Shown here one piece after another: positions 33,372-42,303 of a stretch of DNA of 64,000 nt. The position numbers and the translations under genes were made by a program. The stretch is from contig NZ_LT629772.1 of the NCBI RefSeq assembly GCF_900105385.1, positions 6,668,915 through 6,732,914 of the forward strand. The letters are read 5' to 3'. The DNA comes from Microlunatus soli (lineage in GTDB: Bacteria; Actinomycetota; Actinomycetes; Propionibacteriales; Propionibacteriaceae). Under the pieces are notes generated by a model. The model was not told the origin of the DNA and ran no database searches. It saw only the letters and a list, made by a program, of their open reading frames with translations. Positions within the stretch are counted from its first letter, which is position 1, and every line of letters begins with the position of its first letter.

Positions 33372-34166
33372 ATGACCGCGCCCGCACTTGTCCTGTTGAG
33401 CAATGGCGGCGGCGACCCCCGAGTCGCTGCCGTCAGCCAAGGCCTCCGAGCCGGGCTCAACGACCTGCGTCCCGAACTGGACGTCCGCTGTGCGTTCGCC
33501 GACAACCCGCCGACCGCACTGCAGGTGATCAACAAGCTCACCCAGCGCGGCGTCAACGAGGTCGTGCTCACCCCGCTCAGCATCGCCGATGCGTTCAGCG
33601 GCGGTGATGATCTTGGTGCGATGCTGACGGCCGTCCGGGCAGCCCATCCCGGGCTGCAGGTGGTCGCATCGCAGCCGATCGGACCGGATCCGAAGCTGTT
33701 GTCGGTCGTCGACCGGCGGCTGCGCGATGCCCTGAAGGCACGCCGGGCAACCGAACTGGACGGTCTGGTGTTCCTGTCCGACAACTCGCACGACACCCGC
33801 AGCCACGCCGTCGTCGCCCGCCGCACCCGGCTCTGGGGCAGTCACCACCGACTGCCGTCGGTGACCGCGTTCGGCGGTGATCATGGTCCGACGGCGGCCG
33901 AAGCGGTCCGCACGCTGCATGCCCAGGGCCGTCGCCACGTCGCGGTCGGCAGCTGGTACCTGAGCCCGACCGAGGACTACCTCCGACAGGCCCGGATGGC
34001 CTACGAGGCGGGCGCGATCGCGGTCTCCGAACCGCTCGGGCCGGAGCCGGAACTGCTGCAGACGATCATCAGCCGCTACGTGGTCTCGGCGATGGATCTG
34101 GTCGACCTGGAGCCGATGCTGGCCGAACGGCGGGCCGCGCCGCACCTGGCCGTCGTCGGCGCCTGA
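33372..34166 (+). CDS. Sirohydrochlorin-chelatase-like (CbiX) protein lacking catalytic histidines
   Basis: A 264-aa protein at the end of the sulfate-reduction operon, where other actinobacteria encode the sirohaem ferrochelatase that serves sirA. Two-fold internal repeat is visible (ALVLLSNGGGDPRVAAVSQG about 5-24; LDGLVFLSDNSHDTRSHAVV about 133-152) as in long CbiX/CbiK proteins. The usual HGSR-type catalytic His after the first strand is replaced by SNGGGD, and the second usual His region reads AFSGGDDLGA. So it may be a chelatase using other ligands, a sirohaem-carrier, or an inactive homologue. RBS GGAGG precedes the ATG. Confidence 0.65.
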   Translation: MTAPALVLLSNGGGDPRVAAVSQGLRAGLNDLRPELDVRCAFADNPPTALQVINKLTQRGVNEVVLTPLSIADAFSGGDDLGAMLTAVRAAHPGLQVVASQPIGPDPKLLSVVDRRLRDALKARRATELDGLVFLSDNSHDTRSHAVVARRTRLWGSHHRLPSVTAFGGDHGPTAAEAVRTLHAQGRRHVAVGSWYLSPTEDYLRQARMAYEAGAIAVSEPLGPEPELLQTIISRYVVSAMDLVDLEPMLAERRAAPHLAVVGA

Positions 34167-34204
34167 GCCGGCGGAACGCGTTCTGATCGATAGGGTCAAC
34201 ACCT

Positions 34205-34987
34205 GTGACGATCAACTATCGCGTGCTGCTCGGTGAGGGTCATCCCGGCCGTTCGGTCTCGACCGCGGAACTGGCCGAACTGTATCGGCACCCGACGACC
34301 GGGAATCGGCCGTGGGTTCGGACCAACTTCGTCAGCACCTTGGACGGGGCTGCCCAGGGACCGGACGGCCGATCGGGATCGATCAACACCGCCAGCGACC
34401 GGATGGTGTTCGCCCTGCAACGGGCAATGGCCGATGTGATCATGGTCGGCGCCGGGACCGCCCGGGTCGAGCACTATCGTGCAGTTGATCTTGAACCGTG
34501 GCAGCACGAATTGCGCGCCGAGTTCGGGATGACGCCCGACCCGACGCTGGCGATCGTATCCCGGAGCTGCGGATTGCCGGCCGATCTGGGGACAGCGTCG
34601 GATCAGGTCCCCGGCGGCCCGGTGTTGATCTTGACCGGTGGCGGCTCGGAGGGCCGCTCGGCACCGGACGGCACCGAACTGGTCGAAATCGGCGATGATG
34701 ATCTTGTCGGCGCCGCCGATCTGATCAACGTTCTCGCCGAACGCGGACTGTACCGGGTGCTGTGTGAGGGCGGCCCGCATCTCAGCCAGGAGCTGCATGC
34801 GGCCGGGCTGGTCGACGAGATCTGCCTGACCCTGTCACCGTTGGTGATCGGCGGCGACGCCTCCCGCACCACCGCCGGCACGATGCTCGACCCGGAGTCC
34901 TACGACCTGGCCCACTGCATCACCGCCGACGACCAGTCCCTGCTGCTGCGCTACACGCGCAGTCGCCAACAGGTCGTCGGGCCGTAG
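34205..34987 (+). CDS. RibD C-terminal-domain (pyrimidine reductase) family protein
   Basis: A 260-aa dihydrofolate-reductase-fold protein of the RibD_C family, without the deaminase domain. RPWVRTNFVSTLDGAAQGPD and DRMVFALQRAMADVIMVGAG are the N-terminal nucleotide-binding blocks, and RVLCEGGPHLSQELHAAGLV the conserved C-terminal block. True RibD reductases reduce a riboflavin pyrimidine with NADPH; standalone relatives are of unclear function. A -10 box TAGGGT (34191-34196) ends 8 nt before the GTG start, suggesting a leaderless message separate from the cys operon. Confidence 0.8.
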   Translation: MTINYRVLLGEGHPGRSVSTAELAELYRHPTTGNRPWVRTNFVSTLDGAAQGPDGRSGSINTASDRMVFALQRAMADVIMVGAGTARVEHYRAVDLEPWQHELRAEFGMTPDPTLAIVSRSCGLPADLGTASDQVPGGPVLILTGGGSEGRSAPDGTELVEIGDDDLVGAADLINVLAERGLYRVLCEGGPHLSQELHAAGLVDEICLTLSPLVIGGDASRTTAGTMLDPESYDLAHCITADDQSLLLRYTRSRQQVVGP

Positions 34988-35004
34988 CTCAGACAGCTTC
35001 GGGG

Positions 35005-36087
35005 TCAGTCGGCGATGCGGTTGCCGTCGGCATCCCAGTGTTCGGCGACCTTCTTGCTGGGCTGCACCCGGGGCGGTTCGCCGGGCATCTTCGGATAGTC
35101 CGGTGGGAAGTTCAGCTCGCCGCCGGGAAGGGTCTCCCACAGCTCGAGCAGTGGCGCAAGGTCATAGGCCTGGTCGTCCATCTCGGCCCACGGGTCACCG
35201 TCGGACAGATAGTCGGCAACCGTGGTCAGATTGAAGTCCCGGGGATCGTCCACCTCGGCCAACCGTTCCCAGGTCATCGGGGTGCTGACCGGTGCACCCG
35301 GCCGAGCCCGCAAGCTCCAGGCGCTGGCGATGGTGCGGTCGCGGTTGTTCTGATTGAAGTCCAGGAAGATCCTGCTCCCTCGTTCCTCCTTCCACCAGGC
35401 GGTGGTGACCCCGTCATCGCGGCGTTCCAACTCGCGGCCGAAGCCGATCGCGGCGTGCCGCACCTCCTCGAACGAGTGCTCGGGGCGGATCCGGACGTAG
35501 ATGTGGATCCCGCGGTTGCCGCTGGTCTTGGCGAAGCCCCGCAGGCCCAGCTCGTCCAACAGGTCACGGGCCACCGCGGCCACCCGTCGGGCATCGGCGA
35601 AGGTGGTGCCCGGCTGCGGATCGAGATCGAGCCGCAGCTCGTCGGGGCGATCGACGTCCAAGCGGCGGACCGGCCACGGGTGGAAGGTGATCGCGCCCAT
35701 CTGCGCGGCCCAGACCAGATCGGCCGGCTCGGTCGGGCAGAGCTCGTCGGCGGTGCGCCCGCTGGGGAACCTGACCTGCACCGTCTCGACATAGTCCGGA
35801 GCGCCCTTCGGCAGTCGCTTCTGGTAGAAGCCGTCGGCGTTGCGGTCCTGCGGGCCGGTCGCCAGTCGCATGCCCTCGCGCCACCCGTCCGGCCATCGTT
35901 CCATCGCGGTCGGTCGATCACCGACGGCACGGATCATCGCCTCGCCGACGGTGACGAAGTGCTCACACACCTGCAGCTTGGTGAGCGCCGGGGTCCTGTC
36001 GGTGGCCTCATAGACGACCCGGTCGGGACTGGAGACCCGAACCTCGCGGTCCCCCGCGGTGACGTGAGCAGCTGCGGTCTTCGCCAT
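35005..36087 (-). CDS. LigD-type DNA polymerase/primase domain protein
   Basis: A 360-aa standalone polymerase domain (PolDom, archaeo-eukaryotic primase fold) as found in LigD of non-homologous end joining. ADELCPTEPADLVWAAQMGA, then RPDELRLDLDPQPGTTFADA with the catalytic DLD metal ligands, GFAKTSGNRGIHIYVRIRPE with the nucleotide-binding His, and IFLDFNQNNRDRTIASAWS match the family in order. It would add ribonucleotides at break ends or act in excision repair. No ku or ligase gene is in the window. ATG 36087 begins MAKTAAAHVTAGDREVRVSS; upstream in-frame codons are out of family. Convergent with the RibD-like gene (17 nt). Confidence 0.85.
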   Translation of the reverse strand: MAKTAAAHVTAGDREVRVSSPDRVVYEATDRTPALTKLQVCEHFVTVGEAMIRAVGDRPTAMERWPDGWREGMRLATGPQDRNADGFYQKRLPKGAPDYVETVQVRFPSGRTADELCPTEPADLVWAAQMGAITFHPWPVRRLDVDRPDELRLDLDPQPGTTFADARRVAAVARDLLDELGLRGFAKTSGNRGIHIYVRIRPEHSFEEVRHAAIGFGRELERRDDGVTTAWWKEERGSRIFLDFNQNNRDRTIASAWSLRARPGAPVSTPMTWERLAEVDDPRDFNLTTVADYLSDGDPWAEMDDQAYDLAPLLELWETLPGGELNFPPDYPKMPGEPPRVQPSKKVAEHWDADGNRIAD

Positions 36088-36227
36088 GGCGTCCAACCTA
36101 TTGGTTCCGGTCCGCCAGGAGTCGTGAACCGCCGGATCGATGACGCACCGATGACGCGTACGCTGATGGGGAACGTCCGGTCGCCCGTCGCTGTTGCAAC
36201 GGTTGCACCGACCAAGGAGGAACATCG

Positions 36228-36716
36228 ATGACCACCGAGCAGAACCCGACCACGACCGATCAGCAACCGCAGGTCGAGGAGCAGTCCGCCGCACAGAACA
36301 GCAGCCCGGCGGCGGCGGTCGGCAAGATCGTCAAGTCCGAGGAGGAATGGCGCCAGCAGCTGAGTGCCGCCGAGTTCCATGTGCTGCGCGAAGCAGGCAC
36401 CGAACGGCCGTTCACCGGTGAATACACCGACACCACCGCGGCCGGCGTCTACCGCTGTCGGGCGTGCGGGACCGAACTCTTCCGCAGCGATGAGAAGTTC
36501 GAGAGCCACTGCGGGTGGCCGTCGTTCTTCGCGCCGCTGGCCGAGGACCGGGTCCGCTACATCACCGACACCTCGATGGGGATGCGCCGGGTCGAGGTCC
36601 GCTGCGCAGCCTGCGACTCGCACCTGGGCCACGTCTTCGAGGGTGAAGGCTACTCCACCCCGACCGACCTGCGTTACTGCATCAACTCCATCAGCCTGAC
36701 GATGGACCCCCGGTAG
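36228..36716 (+). CDS. msrB: Peptide-methionine (R)-S-oxide reductase
   Basis: A 162-aa MsrB that repairs methionine-R-sulfoxide in proteins with thioredoxin. The zinc site is the pair CRACG (about residue 80) and CAACD (about 125), and the catalytic Cys is in LRYCINSIS near residue 150. GWPSFFAPL and HLGHVFEGEGY are family blocks. The first 32 residues are Gln/Glu/Ala-rich low complexity and atypical. RBS AAGGAGG before the ATG at 36228. It is convergent with hemQ, separated by a terminator-like hairpin. Confidence 0.92.
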   Translation: MTTEQNPTTTDQQPQVEEQSAAQNSSPAAAVGKIVKSEEEWRQQLSAAEFHVLREAGTERPFTGEYTDTTAAGVYRCRACGTELFRSDEKFESHCGWPSFFAPLAEDRVRYITDTSMGMRRVEVRCAACDSHLGHVFEGEGYSTPTDLRYCINSISLTMDPR

Positions 36717-36738
36717 TCACCCGACTGCCGAAAGTTGT

Positions 36739-36773
36739 CAGAACGTGGTTGCGCCACCGCGCGCCACGTTCTG
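36739..36773. terminator. Bidirectional hairpin between msrB and hemQ
   Basis: CAGAACGTGG (36739-36748) pairs perfectly with CCACGTTCTG (36764-36773) across a 15-nt loop, centrally placed between convergent genes. Weak T-richness follows on the minus strand (ACAACTTTC). Confidence 0.6.
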
Positions 36774-36788
36774 CCGACTTGGAGGGGT

Positions 36789-37472
36789 TCACCAGCGGGA
36801 GACGATGTCGGCGAGTTCGCGGCGGCGGCCGGTGAAGAACGGGATCTCCTCGCGGGTGTGCCGCCGGGCCGGGGCCTTGCGGAGTTCGCGCATCAGGTCC
36901 ACGATCCGATGCAGTTCGTCGGCCTCGAAGGCCAGCATCCACTCATAGTCGCCGAGCGCGAAGGACGCCACCGTGTTGGCCCGGACATCGGGATAGGGCC
37001 GGGCCATCATGCCGTGTTCGGCCAGCATCGTGCGTCGTTCCTGATCGGGCAGCAGATACCACTCATAGGACCGGACGAACGGGTAGACGCAGGCGTAGTC
37101 CTTCGGCTCCTCGCCGGACATGAAGGCGGGTACGTGGCCCTTGTTGAACTCGGCCGGCCGATGCAGCGCGGCCTGCGACCAGACCGACTCCAGACCGCTG
37201 CCCAGCTGCGACCGGCGCAGCGCGTGGTAGGCCTCCTGCAGCACCTCGATGTCCGGTGCGTGCCACCAGACCATCAGGTCGGCGTCGGCGCGGAGCGCGG
37301 CGACGTCGTACCAGCCGCGGATCGCCAGGTCCTCGCCGTCGACGGCCTTCTCGATGTCGGCCAGCGCACTGCCGGCCAGTTCGTCGGCGGCGCCGTCCGG
37401 CCGCACCGCCAACCGGAACACCGACCACATCGTGTAGCGGATCGTGTCGTTGATCTCCCGTGCCTTGGCCAC
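36789..37472 (-). CDS. hemQ: Coproheme decarboxylase
   Basis: A 227-aa chlorite-dismutase-fold enzyme (HemQ/ChdC) that oxidatively decarboxylates coproheme to haem b with peroxide. The catalytic Tyr is in [18 protein letters not shown] (about residue 130-147) and the haem-binding His in [14 protein letters not shown] (about 204-217). GTG start [10 protein letters not shown]. Last gene of the operon hemE - cgoX - hemQ. Its presence, with no hemN or late protoporphyrin genes nearby, indicates the coproporphyrin-dependent route of Gram-positive bacteria. Confidence 0.92.
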   Translation of the reverse strand: MAKAREINDTIRYTMWSVFRLAVRPDGAADELAGSALADIEKAVDGEDLAIRGWYDVAALRADADLMVWWHAPDIEVLQEAYHALRRSQLGSGLESVWSQAALHRPAEFNKGHVPAFMSGEEPKDYACVYPFVRSYEWYLLPDQERRTMLAEHGMMARPYPDVRANTVASFALGDYEWMLAFEADELHRIVDLMRELRKAPARRHTREEIPFFTGRRRELADIVSRW

Positions 37473-37555
37473 AGTTCCCTGTCCTGTCTCGTCGCTACTA
37501 CTGTTCTCCGGTCGCTACGGACCCAATCTACTACCCTCGGTAGTACGGGCTGCGG

Positions 37556-39028
37556 TCACAGGTCCGCCACGGCCCGCCGCGCTGCTGCGATGCAGGACGG
37601 CAACCCGACGCCGTCCAGGTACGCACCGGCCACGGCGATCCCGCCGACCGCGGCGACGGCCGACCGGATCGTCTGGATCCGATCCCGATGACCGACCAGG
37701 TATTGCGGCAGTCCACCGCCCCAGCGCTGCACCCTCGTTCGCAGTGGGCGAGCCGACTGCCATCCCGGGACGGCCCGCGCCTCGGCAAGCGTTCGTCGCG
37801 CGAGTTCATGATCATCGACCTGCAGCAACTGTTCTTCACCGAACCGGCCGACGCTGGCTCGGACCACTGCCGTGCCGGCACCGAAGCCGGCCGCGGCACG
37901 GTCGGCGATCCAGTCCCACTTGTTGCTGGAATAGGTGAAGGCCTTGATCGTCGGCAACTCCCCCGGCGGCACCAGCAGGCCGGAGCCGGACAGTTCGGCG
38001 TCGGCCAGGACGAAGGTGATCACCGCCATCGACGCGTACGGGATCTCCGCCAGCGCGGTGGCGGCCTCCGGCGCCAGCGCCCGCAGCAGCCGGGCGGTGG
38101 GTGCCGCCGGCGTCGCCAGCACGACCCGGTCGGCCGTGATCAACTCCGGCGCCGGGACCGGCCCGGTCACCAGCGTGAATCGGCCACCGTGATCAACGCC
38201 GGGCTCGCGACGGATCTCCCGGACGGTGGTCGACGAGCGGATGGCCACTCCCCGTGAACGAAGATCATCTTCCAGGGCGGTGATCACCCCGGACACGCCC
38301 CCGATCAGGCCCGCGAACACCGGCGGCGCGGAGCCGACGGATTGATCATTACTGCGTTTGGCAGCCGCTGCCACCTGCTGCGCGGCAGCCAACAGGGACC
38401 CGCCCTGACGGGCAGCGGCGAACAATCCCGGATGGACCGCCTCGAAGGACAATCGCCGGGATTGTCCGGCGTACACACCGCCGAGCATCGGCTCCAGCAG
38501 CCGATCGGTCACTTCGTCGCCGAAACGGTCGGCCACATAGGATCCGATCGAGACGTCACCGGCCAGTGCGGGTGCCTCATGATCAACTTCAGCTCGGGCT
38601 CGGCGGAGCCCGGCATCGGACAGAAACCCGCCGAGCGCCTCCAGGTCTGTCGGCACGCCCATGTTGCTCGGCGGCAGCGGCGTGATCCGGCCGTCCAGGA
38701 AGGCTTGTGCCCGTGCGGTCGTCGGATGAACGCGGTGATCATCGAGACCGAGCGCGGTGATCAACTCCAGTCCTTCGGGGCGGCGGGCGAGCATCGATTC
38801 CGCGCCGACGTCGACGGTGAACGGGAGCGCAGGGTCACCGCACCGTCCGTCGACAAGGTCCGGCCCTTGGTCGAGGTCGGCCGGGTCGTCCAAAGCGAGC
38901 CGATGCAGCTTGCCGCCCAACCGCGGAGCGGCATCACAGACGATGATCGTGTCGGAGGTCTCGGTTGCGAGCTGGTGGGCGGCGGACAGTCCGGAGATGC
39001 CGGCCCCGACCACCACCGTCGCGGTCAC
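37556..39028 (-). CDS. cgoX: Coproporphyrinogen III oxidase (HemY/CgoX type)
   Basis: A 490-aa FAD-dependent oxidase. Rossmann FAD motif [19 protein letters not shown] at the N-terminus, ADLVDGR-like and [18 protein letters not shown], and the C-terminal FAD block [20 protein letters not shown] mark the HemY family. In actinobacteria these oxidise coproporphyrinogen III to coproporphyrin III. GTG start at 39028 overlaps the hemE stop (GTGA), so translation is coupled; the stop is 83 nt before the hemQ GTG. Confidence 0.9.
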   Translation of the reverse strand: MTATVVVGAGISGLSAAHQLATETSDTIIVCDAAPRLGGKLHRLALDDPADLDQGPDLVDGRCGDPALPFTVDVGAESMLARRPEGLELITALGLDDHRVHPTTARAQAFLDGRITPLPPSNMGVPTDLEALGGFLSDAGLRRARAEVDHEAPALAGDVSIGSYVADRFGDEVTDRLLEPMLGGVYAGQSRRLSFEAVHPGLFAAARQGGSLLAAAQQVAAAAKRSNDQSVGSAPPVFAGLIGGVSGVITALEDDLRSRGVAIRSSTTVREIRREPGVDHGGRFTLVTGPVPAPELITADRVVLATPAAPTARLLRALAPEAATALAEIPYASMAVITFVLADAELSGSGLLVPPGELPTIKAFTYSSNKWDWIADRAAAGFGAGTAVVRASVGRFGEEQLLQVDDHELARRTLAEARAVPGWQSARPLRTRVQRWGGGLPQYLVGHRDRIQTIRSAVAAVGGIAVAGAYLDGVGLPSCIAAARRAVADL

Positions 39029-40107
39029 CGGGCGACCTCGGCCCGCAACGCCGGCCCTTCGGTGTGCACCAGCTCGACGATCCGGGTCAGCACGTCGGGA
39101 TCGGTGGTCGGCGGCACCCCGTGGCCCAGGTTGAAGATGTGGCCAGGCGCCTGCGCACCGGACCGGATGACGTCGCGGACCCGGTCGGCCAGCACTGGCC
39201 AGGGCGCAGTCAACAGCGCCGGATCGAGATTGCCCTGCACAGCGTGATCAGGGCCGATCCGCCGACTCGCCTCGGCCAGCGGAACCCGCCAGTCCGCACC
39301 CACCACGTCCGGACCGGCCTCAGCCATCGCCGGCAGCAGCTCGCCGGTGCCGACACCGAAGTGGATGCTCGGCACGCCCAGCTCGCGGACCCGGGACAGC
39401 ACCCGCGCGGAGTGTGGCTGCACCTGCTGCCGGTAGTCGGCCGGCGCCAGACTGCCGGCCCAGGAGTCGAACAACTGGACGATCCGAGCACCGGCACCGA
39501 TCTGAACGGCGAGGAACTCCGCGGCGATGTCTGCCAGCCGTGAGCACAGGTCGTCCCAGAGCTGCGGATCGGCCAGCATCAGAGCCTTGGTCCGCGCATA
39601 GTCGCGACTGGGCCCGCCCTCCACCAGGTAGCTGGCCAGGGTGAACGGTGCCCCGGCGAACCCGATCACCGGAGTCTGCTCTCCCAACTCGGCCACCAAC
39701 TGCCGGATCGCCTCGGCGATGAAGTCCACCGATGCCGGATCCAACGGCCGCAGCCGGTCCAGTCCGGCCCGGTCCCGGATCGGGTCCGCGATCACCGGAC
39801 CGGTCCCGGGGACGAGGTCCAGATCCACGCCGACGGCCCGCAACGGCACCACGATGTCGCTGTACACGACGGCGCCGTCGACCCCGTAGCGCCGGACCGG
39901 CTGCAACGTGATCTCTGTCACCAGATCCGGTCGGGCACAGGCTTCCAACATCCCGACGCCGTCGCGTGCGCGGTGGTATTCCGGCAGCGCCCTCCCCGCC
40001 TGACGCATGAACCAGACCGGCAGTCGGTCACCCTGTTGTCGCGCGGCCGCAGCCAGCAGCGGCGGCACGTTCGAGACGGCGGAGGATGGGCTCGGATCAA
40101 CAGACAC
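39025..40107 (-). CDS. hemE: Uroporphyrinogen decarboxylase
   Basis: A 360-aa cytoplasmic enzyme removing four acetate carboxyls from uroporphyrinogen [23 protein letters not shown] (about residues 27-46) is the invariant substrate-binding block with two arginines, followed by [20 protein letters not shown] with the key Asp, [20 protein letters not shown], and [20 protein letters not shown] near the C-terminus. GTG start at 40107; a weak AAGATT box (minus strand 40114-40119) lies 6 nt upstream. First gene of the haem operon. Confidence 0.93.
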   Translation of the reverse strand: MSVDPSPSSAVSNVPPLLAAAARQQGDRLPVWFMRQAGRALPEYHRARDGVGMLEACARPDLVTEITLQPVRRYGVDGAVVYSDIVVPLRAVGVDLDLVPGTGPVIADPIRDRAGLDRLRPLDPASVDFIAEAIRQLVAELGEQTPVIGFAGAPFTLASYLVEGGPSRDYARTKALMLADPQLWDDLCSRLADIAAEFLAVQIGAGARIVQLFDSWAGSLAPADYRQQVQPHSARVLSRVRELGVPSIHFGVGTGELLPAMAEAGPDVVGADWRVPLAEASRRIGPDHAVQGNLDPALLTAPWPVLADRVRDVIRSGAQAPGHIFNLGHGVPPTTDPDVLTRIVELVHTEGPALRAEVAR

Positions 40108-40177
40108 GCAGTGAATCTTTTCACGAGCGGCGCGTCGAGACGATCCGGTGTGGGTGCGGCGGCATAGGCTCAGTGAT

Positions 40178-40789
40178 GTGGGTGTGAACCAGGAGCGGGC
40201 GTCCGCGCCGGACGGCTTCCGCAAGGTCGTTGCTGAGCTGCAATCGGCTTCCTGGCGCCCGGAATTGCAGATCGAGGAGATCCCGGCGCCACAACGTATC
40301 GCACCGCATGCCGCTGCGATCACCGCCGATGTCATGGTCGGCGGCGATGAGGTCGGCAGCGGACGGCTGGTGCTGCTGCACGATCCCGCCGGTAACGCGG
40401 CTTGGGGTGGCACCTTCCGCTTGGTCACCTTTGCCCGCGCGGAGGTCGATCCGGAGATGGTCACCGATCCGCTGCTCGGGTCGGTCGGCTGGAGTTGGCT
40501 GATCGATGCGCTGACCGACAACAAGGCCGGATTCCACTCCCCGAGCGGCACCGTCACCTCGGTGTCCAGCGAGTCCTTCGGTGGGATGGCCGAGGAGCCG
40601 CCGCGCGCCGAGGTCGAGATCCGCGCCTCGTGGACCGCCGAGATCGAGGACGGCGAGCCGCTCACGCCGCATCTGACCGCGTGGGCGGAGATGTTGTGTA
40701 CGACCGCCGGGCTCCCTCCGCTGCCCGACGGCGTGGTGCCGATCCCGTCCCGACGCACTCCGGCGGGCCGGAGTGGTCGAAAACGGTGA
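40178..40789 (+). CDS. DUF3000 domain protein
   Basis: A 203-aa soluble protein of the actinobacterial DUF3000 family, function unknown. Recognisable segments are [40 protein letters not shown] and [20 protein letters not shown]. In actinobacteria it stands between hemE and RNase D as here, so the order is syntenic. GTG at 40178 is preferred because TAGGCT (40165-40170) ends 7 nt upstream (leaderless pattern); GTG at 40184 and at 40148 are alternatives. The stop overlaps the RNase D GTG (GTGA). Confidence 0.85.
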   Translation: MGVNQERASAPDGFRKVVAELQSASWRPELQIEEIPAPQRIAPHAAAITADVMVGGDEVGSGRLVLLHDPAGNAAWGGTFRLVTFARAEVDPEMVTDPLLGSVGWSWLIDALTDNKAGFHSPSGTVTSVSSESFGGMAEEPPRAEVEIRASWTAEIEDGEPLTPHLTAWAEMLCTTAGLPPLPDGVVPIPSRRTPAGRSGRKR

Positions 40790-42189
40790 CCTCTGACGAC
40801 GACGTACGGATCCTGAAGGAACCCGCAGACGGGCTCGGCGAGGTCATCGTCGATCTGCCCGGTCTGCGCTCAGCGATCACGGCGTTGTCCGGCGGTGACG
40901 GGCCGGTGGCGATCGACGCCGAGCGTGCACACGGTTTCCGCTACAGCCAACGCGCCTACCTGATCCAGCTCCGCCGGCACGGCGCGGGCACGGTGCTGCT
41001 GGACCCGATCGCCCTGGCTGCGGTGACGGCGGAGGAGCCGCAGACCAGCGCCCGGAAGATCGCGGCCGCCTCTCCCGGATCGGCGACGGCCGGCGCCGGG
41101 ACCGATCCGACCCGGTCCGCCGACTCCCAGTCGGCGGCCTCAACCACAGCGGGCAAGGGTCGCCGCCAGCGCCCGTCGCGGCAGGCCGCCACCGCTCCCG
41201 CGGACCTCAGCGGTATCGCCGACGCGATCGGCGACGCCGAATGGGTGATCCACGCCGCCACCCAAGATCTGCCCTGCCTGGTGGAGATCGGACTGGTTCC
41301 CTCCCGGCTGTTCGACACCGAGTTGGCCGGCCGGCTGCTCGGGTATCCCCGGGTCAACCTCGGCACGTTGATCGAGGAACTGTTCGGCGTTCGGCTGTTG
41401 AAGGAGCACTCGGCTGCGGATTGGTCCACTCGGCCGCTGCCCCGGGATTGGCTCAACTACGCCGCACTGGATGTCGAGCTGCTGGTCGAGCTGCGCGATG
41501 CCCTGGCAGCACAGCTGGTCGAGACGGGCAAGGATGAGTGGGCCCGGCAGGAGTTCGGTTGGCTCGCCGCCCGAGCGGCCTGGCCGGCGGAGGCGCGACC
41601 CGACCCCTGGCGACGGACGTCCGGCATCCACAAGGTACGCAACCGGCGCGGACTCGCGATCGTCGCCGAACTGTGGCGGGTCCGGGATCAGATCGCCCGC
41701 CGCAACGACAAGGCACCGGGACGGGTGCTGGCCGATTCCGCGATCACCGAGCTTGCCGCGTTGCGCGATGTCGGCCCCGACTCGGTGGGCACCGTACCGT
41801 CCTTCCGACGCCGGCCGGCCAACCGCTATCGGACCAATTGGGTCGGCGCGGTGACCCGGGCACTCGAGCTGCCGGAGTCGGAGCTGCCGCCGATGCACCG
41901 CCATTCCGAAGGGCCACCGCAGCAGGCTCGACAATGGGCGAGCAAGGACCCGGCGGCGGCCGACCGGCTGCACGCGGTCCGCGATGCTCTGACCGAGAAA
42001 GCCGAGGAACTCGAACTCCCGGTGGAGAACCTGCTCACCCCCGACCACCTCCGGCGATTGACCTGGCGCCCACCGAAGGACCCCGACGAACGCGCGGTCA
42101 ACGACATGCTCGGCGGTTTCGGCGCGCGGCCGTGGCAGCGGGAGATCGTCGTCCCGATCATCACACCACTGCTCCAGGCAAGCTCCTGA
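40786..42189 (+). CDS. rnd: Ribonuclease D with a low-complexity insertion
   Basis: A 467-aa DEDDy 3'-5' exoribonuclease with C-terminal HRDC domains, acting in tRNA/rRNA 3' maturation. Exo I is [14 protein letters not shown], Exo [16 protein letters not shown], Exo [18 protein letters not shown] with the Tyr and Asp. HRDC-like region: [20 protein letters not shown] to [11 protein letters not shown]. Between Exo I and Exo II (about residues 80-140) a Ser/Ala/Thr-rich, Gly-Lys-Arg tail insertion interrupts the nuclease fold, a feature not typical of RNase D. GTG start overlaps the DUF3000 stop; the TGA lies in a dispersed repeat. Confidence 0.87.
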   Translation: MTSDDDVRILKEPADGLGEVIVDLPGLRSAITALSGGDGPVAIDAERAHGFRYSQRAYLIQLRRHGAGTVLLDPIALAAVTAEEPQTSARKIAAASPGSATAGAGTDPTRSADSQSAASTTAGKGRRQRPSRQAATAPADLSGIADAIGDAEWVIHAATQDLPCLVEIGLVPSRLFDTELAGRLLGYPRVNLGTLIEELFGVRLLKEHSAADWSTRPLPRDWLNYAALDVELLVELRDALAAQLVETGKDEWARQEFGWLAARAAWPAEARPDPWRRTSGIHKVRNRRGLAIVAELWRVRDQIARRNDKAPGRVLADSAITELAALRDVGPDSVGTVPSFRRRPANRYRTNWVGAVTRALELPESELPPMHRHSEGPPQQARQWASKDPAAADRLHAVRDALTEKAEELELPVENLLTPDHLRRLTWRPPKDPDERAVNDMLGGFGARPWQREIVVPIITPLLQASS

Positions 42190-42248
42190 GGCCTGTCGAA
42201 GGACCGAGACGCAACCACGCTGTGATGCCCCTTCGACAAGCTCAGGGA
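42186..42248. repeat. Dispersed palindromic repeat after rnd
   Basis: CTGAGGCCTGTCGAAGGAC followed 25 nt later by CCCCTTCGACAAGCTCAGGG forms a long inverted repeat that contains the rnd stop codon (TGA 42187-42189) and may act as its terminator. The same units occur at 26512, 45759 and 49382. Confidence 0.8.
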
Positions 42249-42274
42249 TCTTTGGCCCTGACGGCACTTTCGTT

Positions 42275-42303
42275 CGCTTGTTACTCGTGAGTAATATGAC
42301 GGC
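42275..42303 (+). promoter_or_regulatory. Promoter and palindromic operator of fadA
   Basis: TTACTC-GT-GAGTAA (42281-42294) overlaps a TAATAT -10 box (42292-42297) that ends 6 nt before the ATG. A TetR- or GntR-type fatty-acid regulator bound there would block transcription of fadAB. Confidence 0.5.
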
